A DNA stretch of 64,000 nucleotides from Mesorhizobium sp. (lineage in GTDB: Bacteria; Pseudomonadota; Alphaproteobacteria; Rhizobiales; Rhizobiaceae), in the NCBI GenBank assembly GCA_004017275.1, contig SAKE01000026.1:1-64000 (forward strand). Reading direction: 5' to 3'. Shown in pieces: positions 51,339-60,855 of the stretch. The position numbers and the translations under genes were made by a program. Position 1 is the stretch's first letter. Every line of letters starts with the position of its first letter. The notes beneath the pieces were generated by a model that worked only from the letters and a program-made list of their open reading frames with translations, was not told where the DNA came from and ran no database searches.

Positions 51339-52148
51339 TTACAGCGGCTCAAATCGAAAGCTGGCGTCGGATCGGACGACGCGGCCAATGCCGGGCGAAT
51401 CCAGATGCGCGCCGGCAACGAAACAATGATCGTCGGCTGCAAGCGCCAGCAACCGCAGCCGGCTTTCGCGCGCCCGGTCCTGATCGGCATCGAATTCCCA
51501 CGTCACCTCAGGTCGATCGAACTGAAGCGATGGGACGTGAACCGTGTCGCCCCAAATCAAAATGCGTTCGCCGCCGCTCGAAACACGAAAGCAGCTGTGT
51601 CCCGCTTCATGGCCATGAGCGTCGACAATGTCGACATGCGTCCCGATACGGTCTCCGGCTTCAAATGGTTCCGCCATGCCGTGAAATCGTTCAAGCCGCG
51701 CTTCGGCGCGAAAAAGGCCGAGTTCTTCCCTAGGAACAAGCAAGCGCGCCAGGCGCGGGAAGGCGTTCCGGCCGTCGGCAAGCACAAGACCATGGATGTG
51801 GTCGAGATGCGTATGGGTGAAGTAGACGGCGCGGATTCGCCCGGCATCGATGCCAGCTTCGTCCAGCGCCTCGGGAAGTCGGCCCATGGTGGGATGCCAG
51901 GCATTCGAGGCGCCGGTGTCGACTAAGATGACCTCATTTCCATCGTCAATCGCGAAGGCATTGACGGAAAGCCTGAGTTGACCACCGGCCAACGGGACTT
52001 GTTCCGGCAATTCATCGCCAAATGGCTTGTTGCCGTGTTGCCGAAGCCGTCCGATCGGCATGTCGACATAGCCATCGCGCAAGGAGGTGATGCGCAAGTC
52101 ACCAAGATTGTAGGTCGAATGAAGGTCGCCCGAAGCTATGCGGTGCAT
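51339..52148 (-). CDS. MBL fold metallo-hydrolase (lactonase-like)
   Basis: VILVDTGASNAWHPTMGRLPEALDEAGIDAGRIRAVYFTHTHLDHIHGLVLADG. Confidence 0.92.
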   Translation of the reverse strand: MHRIASGDLHSTYNLGDLRITSLRDGYVDMPIGRLRQHGNKPFGDELPEQVPLAGGQLRLSVNAFAIDDGNEVILVDTGASNAWHPTMGRLPEALDEAGIDAGRIRAVYFTHTHLDHIHGLVLADGRNAFPRLARLLVPREELGLFRAEARLERFHGMAEPFEAGDRIGTHVDIVDAHGHEAGHSCFRVSSGGERILIWGDTVHVPSLQFDRPEVTWEFDADQDRARESRLRLLALAADDHCFVAGAHLDSPGIGRVVRSDASFRFEPL

Positions 52149-52220
52149 TTTTTCCGATCCGTTCTGTAGACAATCGACCGTCTGCGATCGGCCGCGTCGG
52201 CAACTCGCCGTTGATTCGAT

Positions 52221-52625
52221 TTATGCCATTTGTGCGTGCGTCGCCGGCCTCGGCCGGATGATGCAGTCAGCGAGGCGATCCATCTCGTTCAACTCATCGG
52301 CGTGATGCTGGCCCCACTGGCAGAGCGCCAGAAGGATCGGCTCGAGGCTGAGGCCGAGACCTGTCGCCGAATATTCGACGCGCGAGGGCACTTCCGCGAA
52401 GATCTCGCGGCTGACGAGGCCGTGCTCCTCCATTTCGCGAAGCTGCTGGATCAGCACTTTCTGGGTGATGCCCGGCATCAGCGCCTTCAGCGCCGACAGC
52501 CGCCGGGGACCGTCGAACAGGTGGTAGAGGATGACGGCCTTCCAGCGGCCCGCAATCACTTTCAGCGCCCGTTCCGCCGGCAGCATCGGCAGTCTTTTGA
52601 TGGGCATTTTCTTGGAATTGGGCAT
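52221..52625 (-). CDS. HxlR family transcriptional regulator
   Basis: ERALKVIAGRWKAVILYHLFDGPRRLSALKALMPGITQKVLIQQLREMEEHGLVSREIFAEVPSRVEYSATGLG. Confidence 0.93.
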   Translation of the reverse strand: MPNSKKMPIKRLPMLPAERALKVIAGRWKAVILYHLFDGPRRLSALKALMPGITQKVLIQQLREMEEHGLVSREIFAEVPSRVEYSATGLGLSLEPILLALCQWGQHHADELNEMDRLADCIIRPRPATHAQMA

Positions 52626-52722
52626 GGTCACCTCCTGGTCAGCAGGGGACAAAAGCGTGTGTAGTCGAGGCTCCGCAGATAATGGCAAACAGCGGCCGAT
52701 GCCAGTGCGATCGGAGTTTGCC

Positions 52723-53784
52723 ATGAAAGCCATTCAACTTAGCCGCTTCGGCGGTCCCGAGGTGCTGGAGGTGGTCGACCTGCCGACACCGGTGCCGCAG
52801 GCTGGCGAGGTGCTGATCCGGGTGCATGCCGCCGGGATCAACTTCTTCGAAGTGCTGATGCGGGCGGACCGCTACGCGGTGACGCCGCAACTTCCCATGA
52901 TCCCTGGCGTCGAGGCGGCGGGCATCGTCGAGTCCGTCGGACACGGGGTCGATGCGGCGCTGCTGGGAATCCGCGTGGCGGCGCCGCTGTTCATGTCATC
53001 GCGTCCTCACGGCGGCTATGCGGAGCATGTGACGATGTCAGCCGATCTCGCCGTGCCGCTGCCGGATGCGCTTTCGTTCGAGAATGCGACGGCGTTGATG
53101 GTGCAGGGGCTGACGGCCCTTCATCTGCTTCGGCAAAGCCTGCCCGACGGCAAGGCGGTGCTGGTGCCGGCCGCGTCGGGCGGTGTGGGATCGTTGCTTG
53201 TCCAACTGGCCAGGCTGAAGGGCGCACGCCAGGTGATCGCTGCCACCGGCGGCAAGGCCAAGCTCGATCTTGCTCTGTCGCTCGGCGCCGATGCCGCGGT
53301 CGATTACACCAAGCCGGATTGGCCCGTTCGCGTCCGCGACGTCACGGACGGCGAGGGCGCCGACATCATCTACGACACAGTCGGCGGCGCGATGACGGCT
53401 GCGTCGCTGCAGGCTCTGGCGCCTGGCGGCGAACTGGTGTTTGCGGCGCTCGGCCGCTATGCGCTCGCCGCTTCAGACCTGGAGACGATGATCGGCCGCA
53501 ACCAGTCGCTGAGAGGTTTCGCGCTGCTGCCGCTGCTGTCTCCCGACGTGCTGAGAGCCGGCTTGTCCGAACTGTTCCAGTTGGCGGCAAGCGGCCGGCT
53601 TCGGGTCGCGATCGGCGGCCGCTTCCTGCTCGATCAGGCCGGCGAACCGCCTGCTGGACGAGCGCCGCTCGACAGGGAAGGTTGTGCTGGTGCCCTAGGA
53701 TCGCATAGCGAGGATACGGCACGCCAATCGGGATTGGACCTCTACATCGATGGTCCTGCCATCTGGTTCCGCCCTTTGCCCTGA
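52723..53784 (+). CDS. Zinc-type/quinone oxidoreductase (MDR family) with a likely frameshifted C-terminus
   Basis: MKAIQLSRFGGPEVLEVVDLPTPVPQAGEVLIRVHAAGINFFEV; the standard C-terminus RLLDERRSTGKVVLVP* is present in another frame, ending at 53698. Confidence 0.88.
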   Translation: MKAIQLSRFGGPEVLEVVDLPTPVPQAGEVLIRVHAAGINFFEVLMRADRYAVTPQLPMIPGVEAAGIVESVGHGVDAALLGIRVAAPLFMSSRPHGGYAEHVTMSADLAVPLPDALSFENATALMVQGLTALHLLRQSLPDGKAVLVPAASGGVGSLLVQLARLKGARQVIAATGGKAKLDLALSLGADAAVDYTKPDWPVRVRDVTDGEGADIIYDTVGGAMTAASLQALAPGGELVFAALGRYALAASDLETMIGRNQSLRGFALLPLLSPDVLRAGLSELFQLAASGRLRVAIGGRFLLDQAGEPPAGRAPLDREGCAGALGSHSEDTARQSGLDLYIDGPAIWFRPLP

Positions 53785-53807
53785 TATATCCGGCTGCCAT
53801 CCGACAC

Positions 53808-54734
53808 ATGAGTGAAGCCGTGAAGACATCCAGCCTGACCGGCGCCGTTTCCCCGATGATCCCGGTGCTCGTATGCGCGCTGGCGATCTTCCTGCTGTCG
53901 GGGATGGATGCGGCGATGAAGACCCTCGTTATTGCGGTCGGCGTCTACAACACCTTGCTGTGGCGCAGCATGGTCGCGACCGTCGTTGCGGGTGCTGTCT
54001 GGTCGGCAGGGTCGCGCTCAAAGCCAACCTTTCAGGTGCTGAGGCTGCATGCTCTGCGTGCCGCAATTGTCGGCATTGTGCTGATATCCTTCTTTTGGGG
54101 TCTCGCCAGACTGCCGCTCGCGGAGGCGATCGGGCTCAGCTTCGTCGCGCCCTTGTTTGCGCTCTTCCTCGCCGCGCTGCTGCTGGGCGAGCGGATCCGG
54201 CGGCAGGCTGTCTGGGCATCGCTGGCCGGCATCGCCGGCGTTGCGATCATCATGGCCGGCCAGTTCGGGCAAGCGAGCTATTCGCAGGATGCCATGCTCG
54301 GCACGGCAGCGGTGCTCGTATCGACGGTGTTCTACGGCTACAATCTGATCCTCGCCCGGCAGCAAGCGCAGTTGGCCAAGCCGATCGAGATCATGCTGTT
54401 CCAGAACCTTTGCGTTGCGATCTTCCTTGGCCTCGCGGCACCCTGGCTCGCCGTCGCCCTGCCGACCGATCTATGGCTGCCCCTGGCCGGGGTGACGGTG
54501 CTGTCGCTTGCCGGGCAATTCCTGATGAGCTGGTCCTACGCCCGCGCCGAGGCGCAATATCTGATCCCGACCGAATACTCGGCCTTCATCTGGGCGGTTG
54601 CGCTTGGCTGGTTCTTCTTCGGCGAGGAAGCGGCCTGGACCACGCTGACCGGAGCGTGCCTGATCGTCGCCGGCTGCCTGATCGCCGCACGGGCAAATCC
54701 CAGGCTTGCCGAGCCGATCGAAGCGGCGGTTTGA
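53808..54734 (+). CDS. DMT superfamily EamA transporter
   Basis: 308 aa, 10 hydrophobic helices, LPLAEAIGLSFVAPLFALFLAALLLGERIRR. Confidence 0.9.
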   Translation: MSEAVKTSSLTGAVSPMIPVLVCALAIFLLSGMDAAMKTLVIAVGVYNTLLWRSMVATVVAGAVWSAGSRSKPTFQVLRLHALRAAIVGIVLISFFWGLARLPLAEAIGLSFVAPLFALFLAALLLGERIRRQAVWASLAGIAGVAIIMAGQFGQASYSQDAMLGTAAVLVSTVFYGYNLILARQQAQLAKPIEIMLFQNLCVAIFLGLAAPWLAVALPTDLWLPLAGVTVLSLAGQFLMSWSYARAEAQYLIPTEYSAFIWAVALGWFFFGEEAAWTTLTGACLIVAGCLIAARANPRLAEPIEAAV

Positions 54735-54778
54735 GACACAAGTCCGCCAGGAGATCCCCATTGGGTCGTGTCGGCGCG

Positions 54779-56287
54779 TCACTCGGGAAGACCGGCCTTG
54801 CGAAAACCATCAACGAAATGCTCCTCTATGGCGGCGTCGCGAAACGGCTCCGTCATGACCCAGTGGCGGGTTGTGAAATGCGGGTTGCTGATGAGGAACA
54901 TTTCGACTTCCGCGCGCGCCTCGTCGATCCGGCCGAGTTGGGCCAGGCTTGCCGCCAGAAAACGGCGTGAGCTTGTGCGATAGGTCTCGTCCCTGCGCAG
55001 TGTCTCGACGGCGGCTTCGTATTCGCGCGCCGCATATTGCGCCTGGCCGAGCGTCAGATAATACCAGCTTGCCGGAAACGGGTTCAGCCGGAACGCCTTG
55101 CGAATTTGCTCGAGGCCCACATCGACACGCCCGGCCAGCACCGTGATGTCGGACAATGTCGCCCAGGCGTCGGCTTCGTTCGGATCGAGTTCGAACGCCT
55201 TGGCGAATTCGGCATCCGCCTCGGAAAAACTGCGTTCATAGGCAAGCAGGTTGCCCAGGACCCAGTGGCAGCCGGCATCGTTGGGATCGATCGCCACGGC
55301 CTTGCGCGCCAGCTCCAAGGCAACGCTACGGTTTGGCTCGACGGGTTCGCCCCAATGCACCCATCCCATCCAGTGGTTCATGGCAAGCCAGCGATAGGCC
55401 TCGGCGTATTCCGGATCGAGCGATACCGCGCGCGTCAGCATCAAATGCGCTTCGCGCGCCGTCTGTGGCGAATCGTCGATCAGCTTGCGAGCCCGCACAC
55501 AGAGATCGTAGGCCTCGAGATTTTGCGGCCGATTGCGCGGCGGCGGCGCGCGCAGCCGGCCGAGCAGCGCCTCCACGATCTTGGCCGTCACCTCGTCCTG
55601 AACGGCAAAGATATCCTCCAGGCCGCGATCGAAGCGCTCCGCCCATAGATGTTCGCCGCTCACCGCATCGACCAGCTGTGCGTTGATGCGCACGCGATCG
55701 GCGGCGCGTCTTGCGCTGCCTTCCAGCAAATAGCGCACGCCGAGATCCCCGGCTATTTCGCGCACGTCCATCGCTTTTCCCTTGTAGGCAAAGGTCGAGT
55801 TACGCGCGATGACGAACAGGCCGGAGATCCTGGACAGGTCGGTGATCAGGTCTTCGGTCAACCCATCGGCAAACGAGTCCTGCTCGGGATCGTTGCTGAA
55901 ATTGACGAAGGGCAGCACGGCAATCGATGGCTTGTCGGGCAGCGGCAATGGTTTTGGCTTGGTGTCACCGAGCTGTTCGACGGCCCCCGTGAAGCGGTAG
56001 CCGACGCGCGGAACGGTGGATATCCATTCGCCGCCGTTGTCGACTGGGCCAAGCAGCTTGCGCAGCTGCGCGATCTGGACGGTGAGGTTGCCTTCCTCGA
56101 CGGCTGTGCCCGGCCACGCCGCGTCCATCAACTCGGCCTTTCCGAGGATTTCGCCGGGCCGTCCGACGAGTGTTGCAAGCAGGCTCAGCCCGCGGTAGCC
56201 AACGGCAACGGGAACGTCGTTCCGAAGCAGCGTTCCCGCACCCGGATCAAGCACGAACGGACCAAAGGCAAAACGCGATCCCTGCAT
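54779..56287 (-). CDS. CadC-like winged-helix regulator with C-terminal TPR repeats
   Basis: N-terminal FAFGPFVLDPGAGTLLRNDVPVAVGYRGLSLLATLVGRPGEILGKAELMDAAWPGTAVEEGNLTVQIAQLRKLLG; SIAVLPFVNFSNDPEQDSFADGLTEDLITDLSRI. Confidence 0.92.
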   Translation of the reverse strand: MQGSRFAFGPFVLDPGAGTLLRNDVPVAVGYRGLSLLATLVGRPGEILGKAELMDAAWPGTAVEEGNLTVQIAQLRKLLGPVDNGGEWISTVPRVGYRFTGAVEQLGDTKPKPLPLPDKPSIAVLPFVNFSNDPEQDSFADGLTEDLITDLSRISGLFVIARNSTFAYKGKAMDVREIAGDLGVRYLLEGSARRAADRVRINAQLVDAVSGEHLWAERFDRGLEDIFAVQDEVTAKIVEALLGRLRAPPPRNRPQNLEAYDLCVRARKLIDDSPQTAREAHLMLTRAVSLDPEYAEAYRWLAMNHWMGWVHWGEPVEPNRSVALELARKAVAIDPNDAGCHWVLGNLLAYERSFSEADAEFAKAFELDPNEADAWATLSDITVLAGRVDVGLEQIRKAFRLNPFPASWYYLTLGQAQYAAREYEAAVETLRRDETYRTSSRRFLAASLAQLGRIDEARAEVEMFLISNPHFTTRHWVMTEPFRDAAIEEHFVDGFRKAGLPE

Positions 56288-56413
56288 AGGCGCATCTATA
56301 GCTCGTTTGGAAGTTTTGAGAACTATTTGGGAGGGCTTAATTACGGCGCCGTCCGTATCGCGCAGAATTCAACCTCATCGAGAGCCCAGGCCCTCAAACC
56401 ATAGGAGGTTGTT

Positions 56414-56668
56414 ATGACCAATACCCTCACCTCGGCCTTGCATTGTGCAGCGCGGCCGGGAACTCCTGTTGGGTCGGCGTCGCGCCGGCTCCTGAAGACC
56501 CTGCGAAGCATCATCGCGACCTTGTGCGAGCGGACCTGGCGCGAGCGGATACGCTTTCGCTGGCAGCTCAGGCAAATGTCGAAGGACAATCCGCATTTGA
56601 TCGACGATATCGGTCTGACGATCGAGCAGGTCGAGGGAGAGATCGCCAAGCCCTTCTGGGAACGATAG
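56414..56668 (+). CDS. DUF1127-like small protein
   Basis: C-terminal WRERIRFRWQLRQMSKDNPHLIDDIGLTIEQVEGEIAKPFWER. Confidence 0.8.
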   Translation: MTNTLTSALHCAARPGTPVGSASRRLLKTLRSIIATLCERTWRERIRFRWQLRQMSKDNPHLIDDIGLTIEQVEGEIAKPFWER

Positions 56669-56695
56669 AGCGAATGCCGCACATCGCGTGGACGA

Positions 56696-58006
56696 TCAGC
56701 GCACCGCCTCGCGGTGGGCGCCGGGCAGGCGGGTGGCGATCAGCTTGTCGATGCGGCGCCCGTCAAGATCGACCACCTCGAAGCGCCAGCCCTGCGCGTC
56801 GACGCATTCGCCGGTCGCCGGCAGATGGTGCATATGCGCCAGCACATAACCGGCGACGGTCTCGTAGTCGCGGTTTTCCGGCAGGTCGATGCCGAGAACG
56901 TCTGCCATCTCGTCGGCCTGCATGTAGCCGGCAAGCAGCCATGAGCCGTCCTCGCGCTTGACCGCGTTTTCCTCATCGCCGGCATCGGTGTCGGCCCGGA
57001 ACACACCGGTGATGGCTTCCAAAATGTCGGCAGGCGTGACGATGCCTTCGAAATGGCCGTATTCGTCATGCACCAGCGCCATCGGCACGTCGGATTCCTT
57101 GAGCTTCTGCAGCACATCCAGCGCGTCGGCCTGGTCGTAGACGATGGGGGCTTCGCGCACATGCCTGCGCGGGTCGAGCACGCGGCCGGCAAGCAACGCC
57201 GCCAACACGTCGCGCGTCTGGACGACGCCGACCATGACATCGACGCCGCCATCGCCAGCCGGCAGGCGCGAATGCTGGGTTTCCATCAAAAGCTTGCGGA
57301 TTGTCGCCTCGTCGGATTGCAGATTGATCCAGTCGACCTCGGTGCGCGGCGTCATCACGGCGCGCACGGCGCGGTCGCCAAGCCGCATGACGCCGGCGAT
57401 CATGCGGCGCTCGTCGGATTCGATAGTGCCATGATGCTCGGCCTCGGCGACCAGCATCTTGATCTCCTCGTCGGTGACCTTCTCCTCGCTTTCGCCGCGC
57501 TGGCCGAGCAGCCACAATATGGTGCGGCCGGAGAAGTCGAGCAGGAAGACCAGCGGCGCCGAGACGGTGGCGAGGATGGTCATCGCCGGAGCGACCTTGG
57601 CGGCGACGCGTTCGGGGTCTCGCAAGGCGATCTGTTTGGGCACCAGCTCGCCGACGATCAGTGAGAAATAGGTGATGACGGCGACGACGATGCCGACGCC
57701 GAGCGGATCGGCAACAGCTTCACGGATGCCGGCCGAGGCCAGGGACTGCGCCAGCCTTTCGCCGAGTGTAGCGCCGGAGAATGCGCCGGAGAGGACGCCG
57801 ACCAGGGTGATGCCGATCTGCACCGAGGAGAGGAACTTGCCGGGGTTTGAGCCAAGCTCAAGCGCGCGGCCGGCACCGCTGATGCCGCGGTCGATCATCG
57901 CTTTCAGCCTGGCTGGGCGCGACGAGACGATGGCAAGCTCGGACATCGACAAAAGGCCGTTCACACAGATGAGGACGACCACGATAGCGATTTCGACGTA
58001 TAGCAT
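56696..58006 (-). CDS. Hemolysin family protein (CNNM + CBS + CorC_HlyC; UPF0053)
   Basis: VLICVNGLLSMSELAIVSSRPARL, MTPRTEVDWINL, YGHFEGIVTPADILEAI. Confidence 0.95.
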   Translation of the reverse strand: MLYVEIAIVVVLICVNGLLSMSELAIVSSRPARLKAMIDRGISGAGRALELGSNPGKFLSSVQIGITLVGVLSGAFSGATLGERLAQSLASAGIREAVADPLGVGIVVAVITYFSLIVGELVPKQIALRDPERVAAKVAPAMTILATVSAPLVFLLDFSGRTILWLLGQRGESEEKVTDEEIKMLVAEAEHHGTIESDERRMIAGVMRLGDRAVRAVMTPRTEVDWINLQSDEATIRKLLMETQHSRLPAGDGGVDVMVGVVQTRDVLAALLAGRVLDPRRHVREAPIVYDQADALDVLQKLKESDVPMALVHDEYGHFEGIVTPADILEAITGVFRADTDAGDEENAVKREDGSWLLAGYMQADEMADVLGIDLPENRDYETVAGYVLAHMHHLPATGECVDAQGWRFEVVDLDGRRIDKLIATRLPGAHREAVR

Positions 58007-58110
58007 GACCGGTCAATAGCATTGCGGTGCGGCGTTGGAAAATAGTCCGGCGTGTTTTTTGGGAAAGGGGCCGGTTTTTCCGTCAGGCGCATCGCGGTGG
58101 TGAGGAACCG

Positions 58111-58497
58111 TCAGGAATTTGGCATTGCCCTGAAGGGACGGAAAAAGCCGACGACCAGCGACAGCTTTCCCTGCTCGGAAACACGGCACATGTCCATGCT
58201 GTCGGCGTCGCGAAATCCGTTTTCGCCCCTCTGTACCCAGCCAAAACGCAGGAAGTCATGATGAACATCGATCAAAGTGGTCCGTTCGAGCCAGAAGCCC
58301 GGGCGGGCTTTCAGCACCTGATCGATGTGTTCGAGCAGCGCCTCGGCTCCGGAGATATGCACCGTCGGATCGGTGTAGATGCCTTCCGGTTCGAATGAGG
58401 CGAACAACAGCCGGCGACGCTCTTCAGGCTCCGGGTCGAACCAGGCCTTGCAATAGGTATCCACCACACTTTCCGCGTCGAACATCAGAACTTCCAT
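58111..58497 (-). CDS. NTF2-like/SnoaL-type protein
   Basis: VVDTYCKAWFDPEPEERRRLLFASFEPEGIYTDPTVHISGAEALLEHIDQV. Confidence 0.82.
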   Translation of the reverse strand: MEVLMFDAESVVDTYCKAWFDPEPEERRRLLFASFEPEGIYTDPTVHISGAEALLEHIDQVLKARPGFWLERTTLIDVHHDFLRFGWVQRGENGFRDADSMDMCRVSEQGKLSLVVGFFRPFRAMPNS

Positions 58498-58539
58498 TTG
58501 AAATCGGTTGGCTGTCTCAGCCTGCAAGACCCGCGCGAA

Positions 58540-59241
58540 CTACTGTTTGAGCACGCCGACAATCGCCTCGCCGTCGGTGAAATAAGGATCTCCGCCGCCG
58601 TTGCGCCCGGTGGTTGTTGCGCCGATGCCTGCAATGTCGCTGGTCGCGATCAGCATGCCGGCGGTGGCCAGGTCGCGCATCAGGAAATCGCGCTCGGCAT
58701 CGATGTCGGGGCCGATATGGTGCGTGATGGCGCCGGTGTCGTGGCTGAGGCCGACGCCGCGGTCGAAGCTGGCGGAGCCCAGCCATAACGGCCGGCCGTC
58801 ATCACCGACAGCATCGGTTTGCCAGAGGCGGACATGATGCCGGCGATCGGCGCTGCCGCCAACCGGCTTTTCGAAGGCGAGGTCCTGTGCACGGCCGTCG
58901 AACAGCAGCCGGCTGACCGGCGCATCGGGGTAGGGGTGGTCGAACAGCACGCTTTCACCGATCTCGATCACGGTCTTCAAGGTCACGGCGTCGGCGGTGT
59001 CCCAGCCGGCGACGGCGAAGGCATGGATTACCTCCTTTCGCGTGCCGACAAGGCCGACATTGATGGGATCGCCTGGAATGCCTTGCGGCGTGTGCGTCAC
59101 CATCTCGAAGCGTTGCGTGCGAAAGCCGCGATCGCGGAATGTCCAGAATTCGGGTGCCGCGAAATAGGCGAGCGCCAGATAGGTGGCCAGCAGGGCGGCC
59201 ACCCAGATTGTAACGCGTCGCCGAAAGCTTCGTTGGCTCAT
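58540..59241 (-). CDS. LssY C-terminal domain-like protein
   Basis: DPINVGLVGTRKEVIHAFAVAGWDTADAVTLKTVIEIGESVLFDHPYPDAPVSRLLFDGRAQDLAFEKPVGGSADRRHHVRLW. Confidence 0.82.
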   Translation of the reverse strand: MSQRSFRRRVTIWVAALLATYLALAYFAAPEFWTFRDRGFRTQRFEMVTHTPQGIPGDPINVGLVGTRKEVIHAFAVAGWDTADAVTLKTVIEIGESVLFDHPYPDAPVSRLLFDGRAQDLAFEKPVGGSADRRHHVRLWQTDAVGDDGRPLWLGSASFDRGVGLSHDTGAITHHIGPDIDAERDFLMRDLATAGMLIATSDIAGIGATTTGRNGGGDPYFTDGEAIVGVLKQ

Positions 59242-59308
59242 TTGTCGCTGCTTTTACATGATCTTAATCCGCAATTGCTATCGAGGCTCTAACAAGAGGG
59301 GTGGTATC

Positions 59309-60523
59309 ATGGCGTCAATTCCGGGGTGTCTGGCTTCGGCTGGGCAGGTTTGGCGACGTTTCTTCGGGGATCGCTCGGGCAATTTCGCGGTGTTTTTCGC
59401 ACTTGCGCTTGTGCCGTTGACGGCCGCCGTCGGCGTTGCTGTCGACTATCACGATGCCTCGCAACTTCGCAGCCGGACCCAGGAGACCCTGGACGCGGCG
59501 GTGCTCGCGGGCGTGCTGAAATCAACGACGGACGATCAGATCAGACAGGCCGAGACGTTCTTCACCGCCCAAGCCGTAAACTATTGGGGTACCGCGCCGA
59601 CGGCGACCTTTTCCGTCAACAGCCAGGGCCAACTGACGGGAACGGCCCAGGGGATGGCGCGGTCCACTTTCGGTCTCGCCGACTTGTCCGTCAAGGTCAC
59701 CGCGACCGCCGCGGCGGCGGCCACATCCAAGGTCTGCATCCTGCTGGTCAACCCTTCGAAGTCGCAGTCCTTCCTGGTCAACTCGGGGGTGGCGCTGAAC
59801 GCCCCGCAGTGCGAGATTCACGTCCTGTCCACAGCAAACCCGGCTGCCATTTTCAACTCGGGCTCGACGCTTGGGGTCAAACGCACTTGCATCAAGGGCA
59901 AGGACATCATCAACAATGGCGGGATGTCGGTAGAGACGAATTGTGCCGCGATCTCCGATCCTTTCGCGAAATCGATGCCGAAGGTTTCCGTGGGCGCTTG
60001 CGACTTCAACAACCAAGTCTACAACCCAGGCAACGTCACCCTGCAACCGGGCGTCTATTGCGGCTGGACCAATTTCAATGGCAGCGGGAAACTGACGCTC
60101 AAGCCGGGTCTCTACATTATCAACAACGGCGGCATGACCTTCAACTCGGGCTGGACAGTCAGCGGTGCCGGCGTCACCTTCTACCTGGTCGACCAGAACG
60201 CGACGCTGACCTTCAACGGCAACGTCAACACGACGCTGTCGCCCCCCACCTCGGGAACCTATGCCAACATTCTGATGTTTGAGCCCGCTGGCTTGCCGAA
60301 CACGAACCTGCCAATCAATGGGACGAGCGGCAGCTCCATTCAGGGATTGCTGTATCTGCCCAGCCGGGACGTCACCATCAATTCCGTGTCGAACGTGAAC
60401 GCCGATAAAACCACGATGGTTTTCTCCTCCCTCATCTTGAACACGCTGAACTGGGTGGTCGCCCCAGGGGCCTTGGCCATGACAACGTCAGGCGGCGCGG
60501 GATCACCTAGGCTGATTCAGTAA
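59309..60523 (+). CDS. TadE/TadG-type protein
   Basis: FFGDRSGNFAVFFALALVPLTAAVGVAVDYHDASQLRSRTQETLDAAVLAGV; low-complexity Asn/Gly/Ser/Thr-rich repeat-like C-terminal region. Confidence 0.85.
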   Translation: MASIPGCLASAGQVWRRFFGDRSGNFAVFFALALVPLTAAVGVAVDYHDASQLRSRTQETLDAAVLAGVLKSTTDDQIRQAETFFTAQAVNYWGTAPTATFSVNSQGQLTGTAQGMARSTFGLADLSVKVTATAAAAATSKVCILLVNPSKSQSFLVNSGVALNAPQCEIHVLSTANPAAIFNSGSTLGVKRTCIKGKDIINNGGMSVETNCAAISDPFAKSMPKVSVGACDFNNQVYNPGNVTLQPGVYCGWTNFNGSGKLTLKPGLYIINNGGMTFNSGWTVSGAGVTFYLVDQNATLTFNGNVNTTLSPPTSGTYANILMFEPAGLPNTNLPINGTSGSSIQGLLYLPSRDVTINSVSNVNADKTTMVFSSLILNTLNWVVAPGALAMTTSGGAGSPRLIQ

Positions 60524-60544
60524 CAGCGCGCTTTTTGCGACGCT

Positions 60545-60742
60545 CCGTCCGATCGCGGTTTTCAGGGTGACAGCGTCGGCCGTATCCCATCCCGCCACGG
60601 GGAACCGTCTCGAAGCGCTGCGTGCGAAAACCGCGATCGTGAAACGTCCAGAATTCCGGTGCCGCGAAATAGGCCGGCGCCAGATCGGCCGCGCAGCCAC
60701 CAGTCAGGTCAATGCGCGTCGTCGCAGGCGTCGTTGGCTCAT
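60545..60742 (-). pseudogene. Internally deleted duplicate of the LssY-C-like gene at 58540-59241
   Basis: GWDTADAVTLKTAIG peptide and nucleotide match, e.g. cgtccagaattccggtgccgcgaaataggc / tgtccagaattcgggtgccgcgaaataggc, plus shared 5' end cgttggctcat. Confidence 0.8.
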
Positions 60743-60855
60743 GAATGCGGCTCGATCCGTGCGGTAGCGGTTGCCTGACGGACCCTGGAAATCAATGGTC
60801 AGCAGCGCGCAGCCGTTCTATCGTCGGCCATCGTTTTTGCGTGGGGTGAGCAGGA

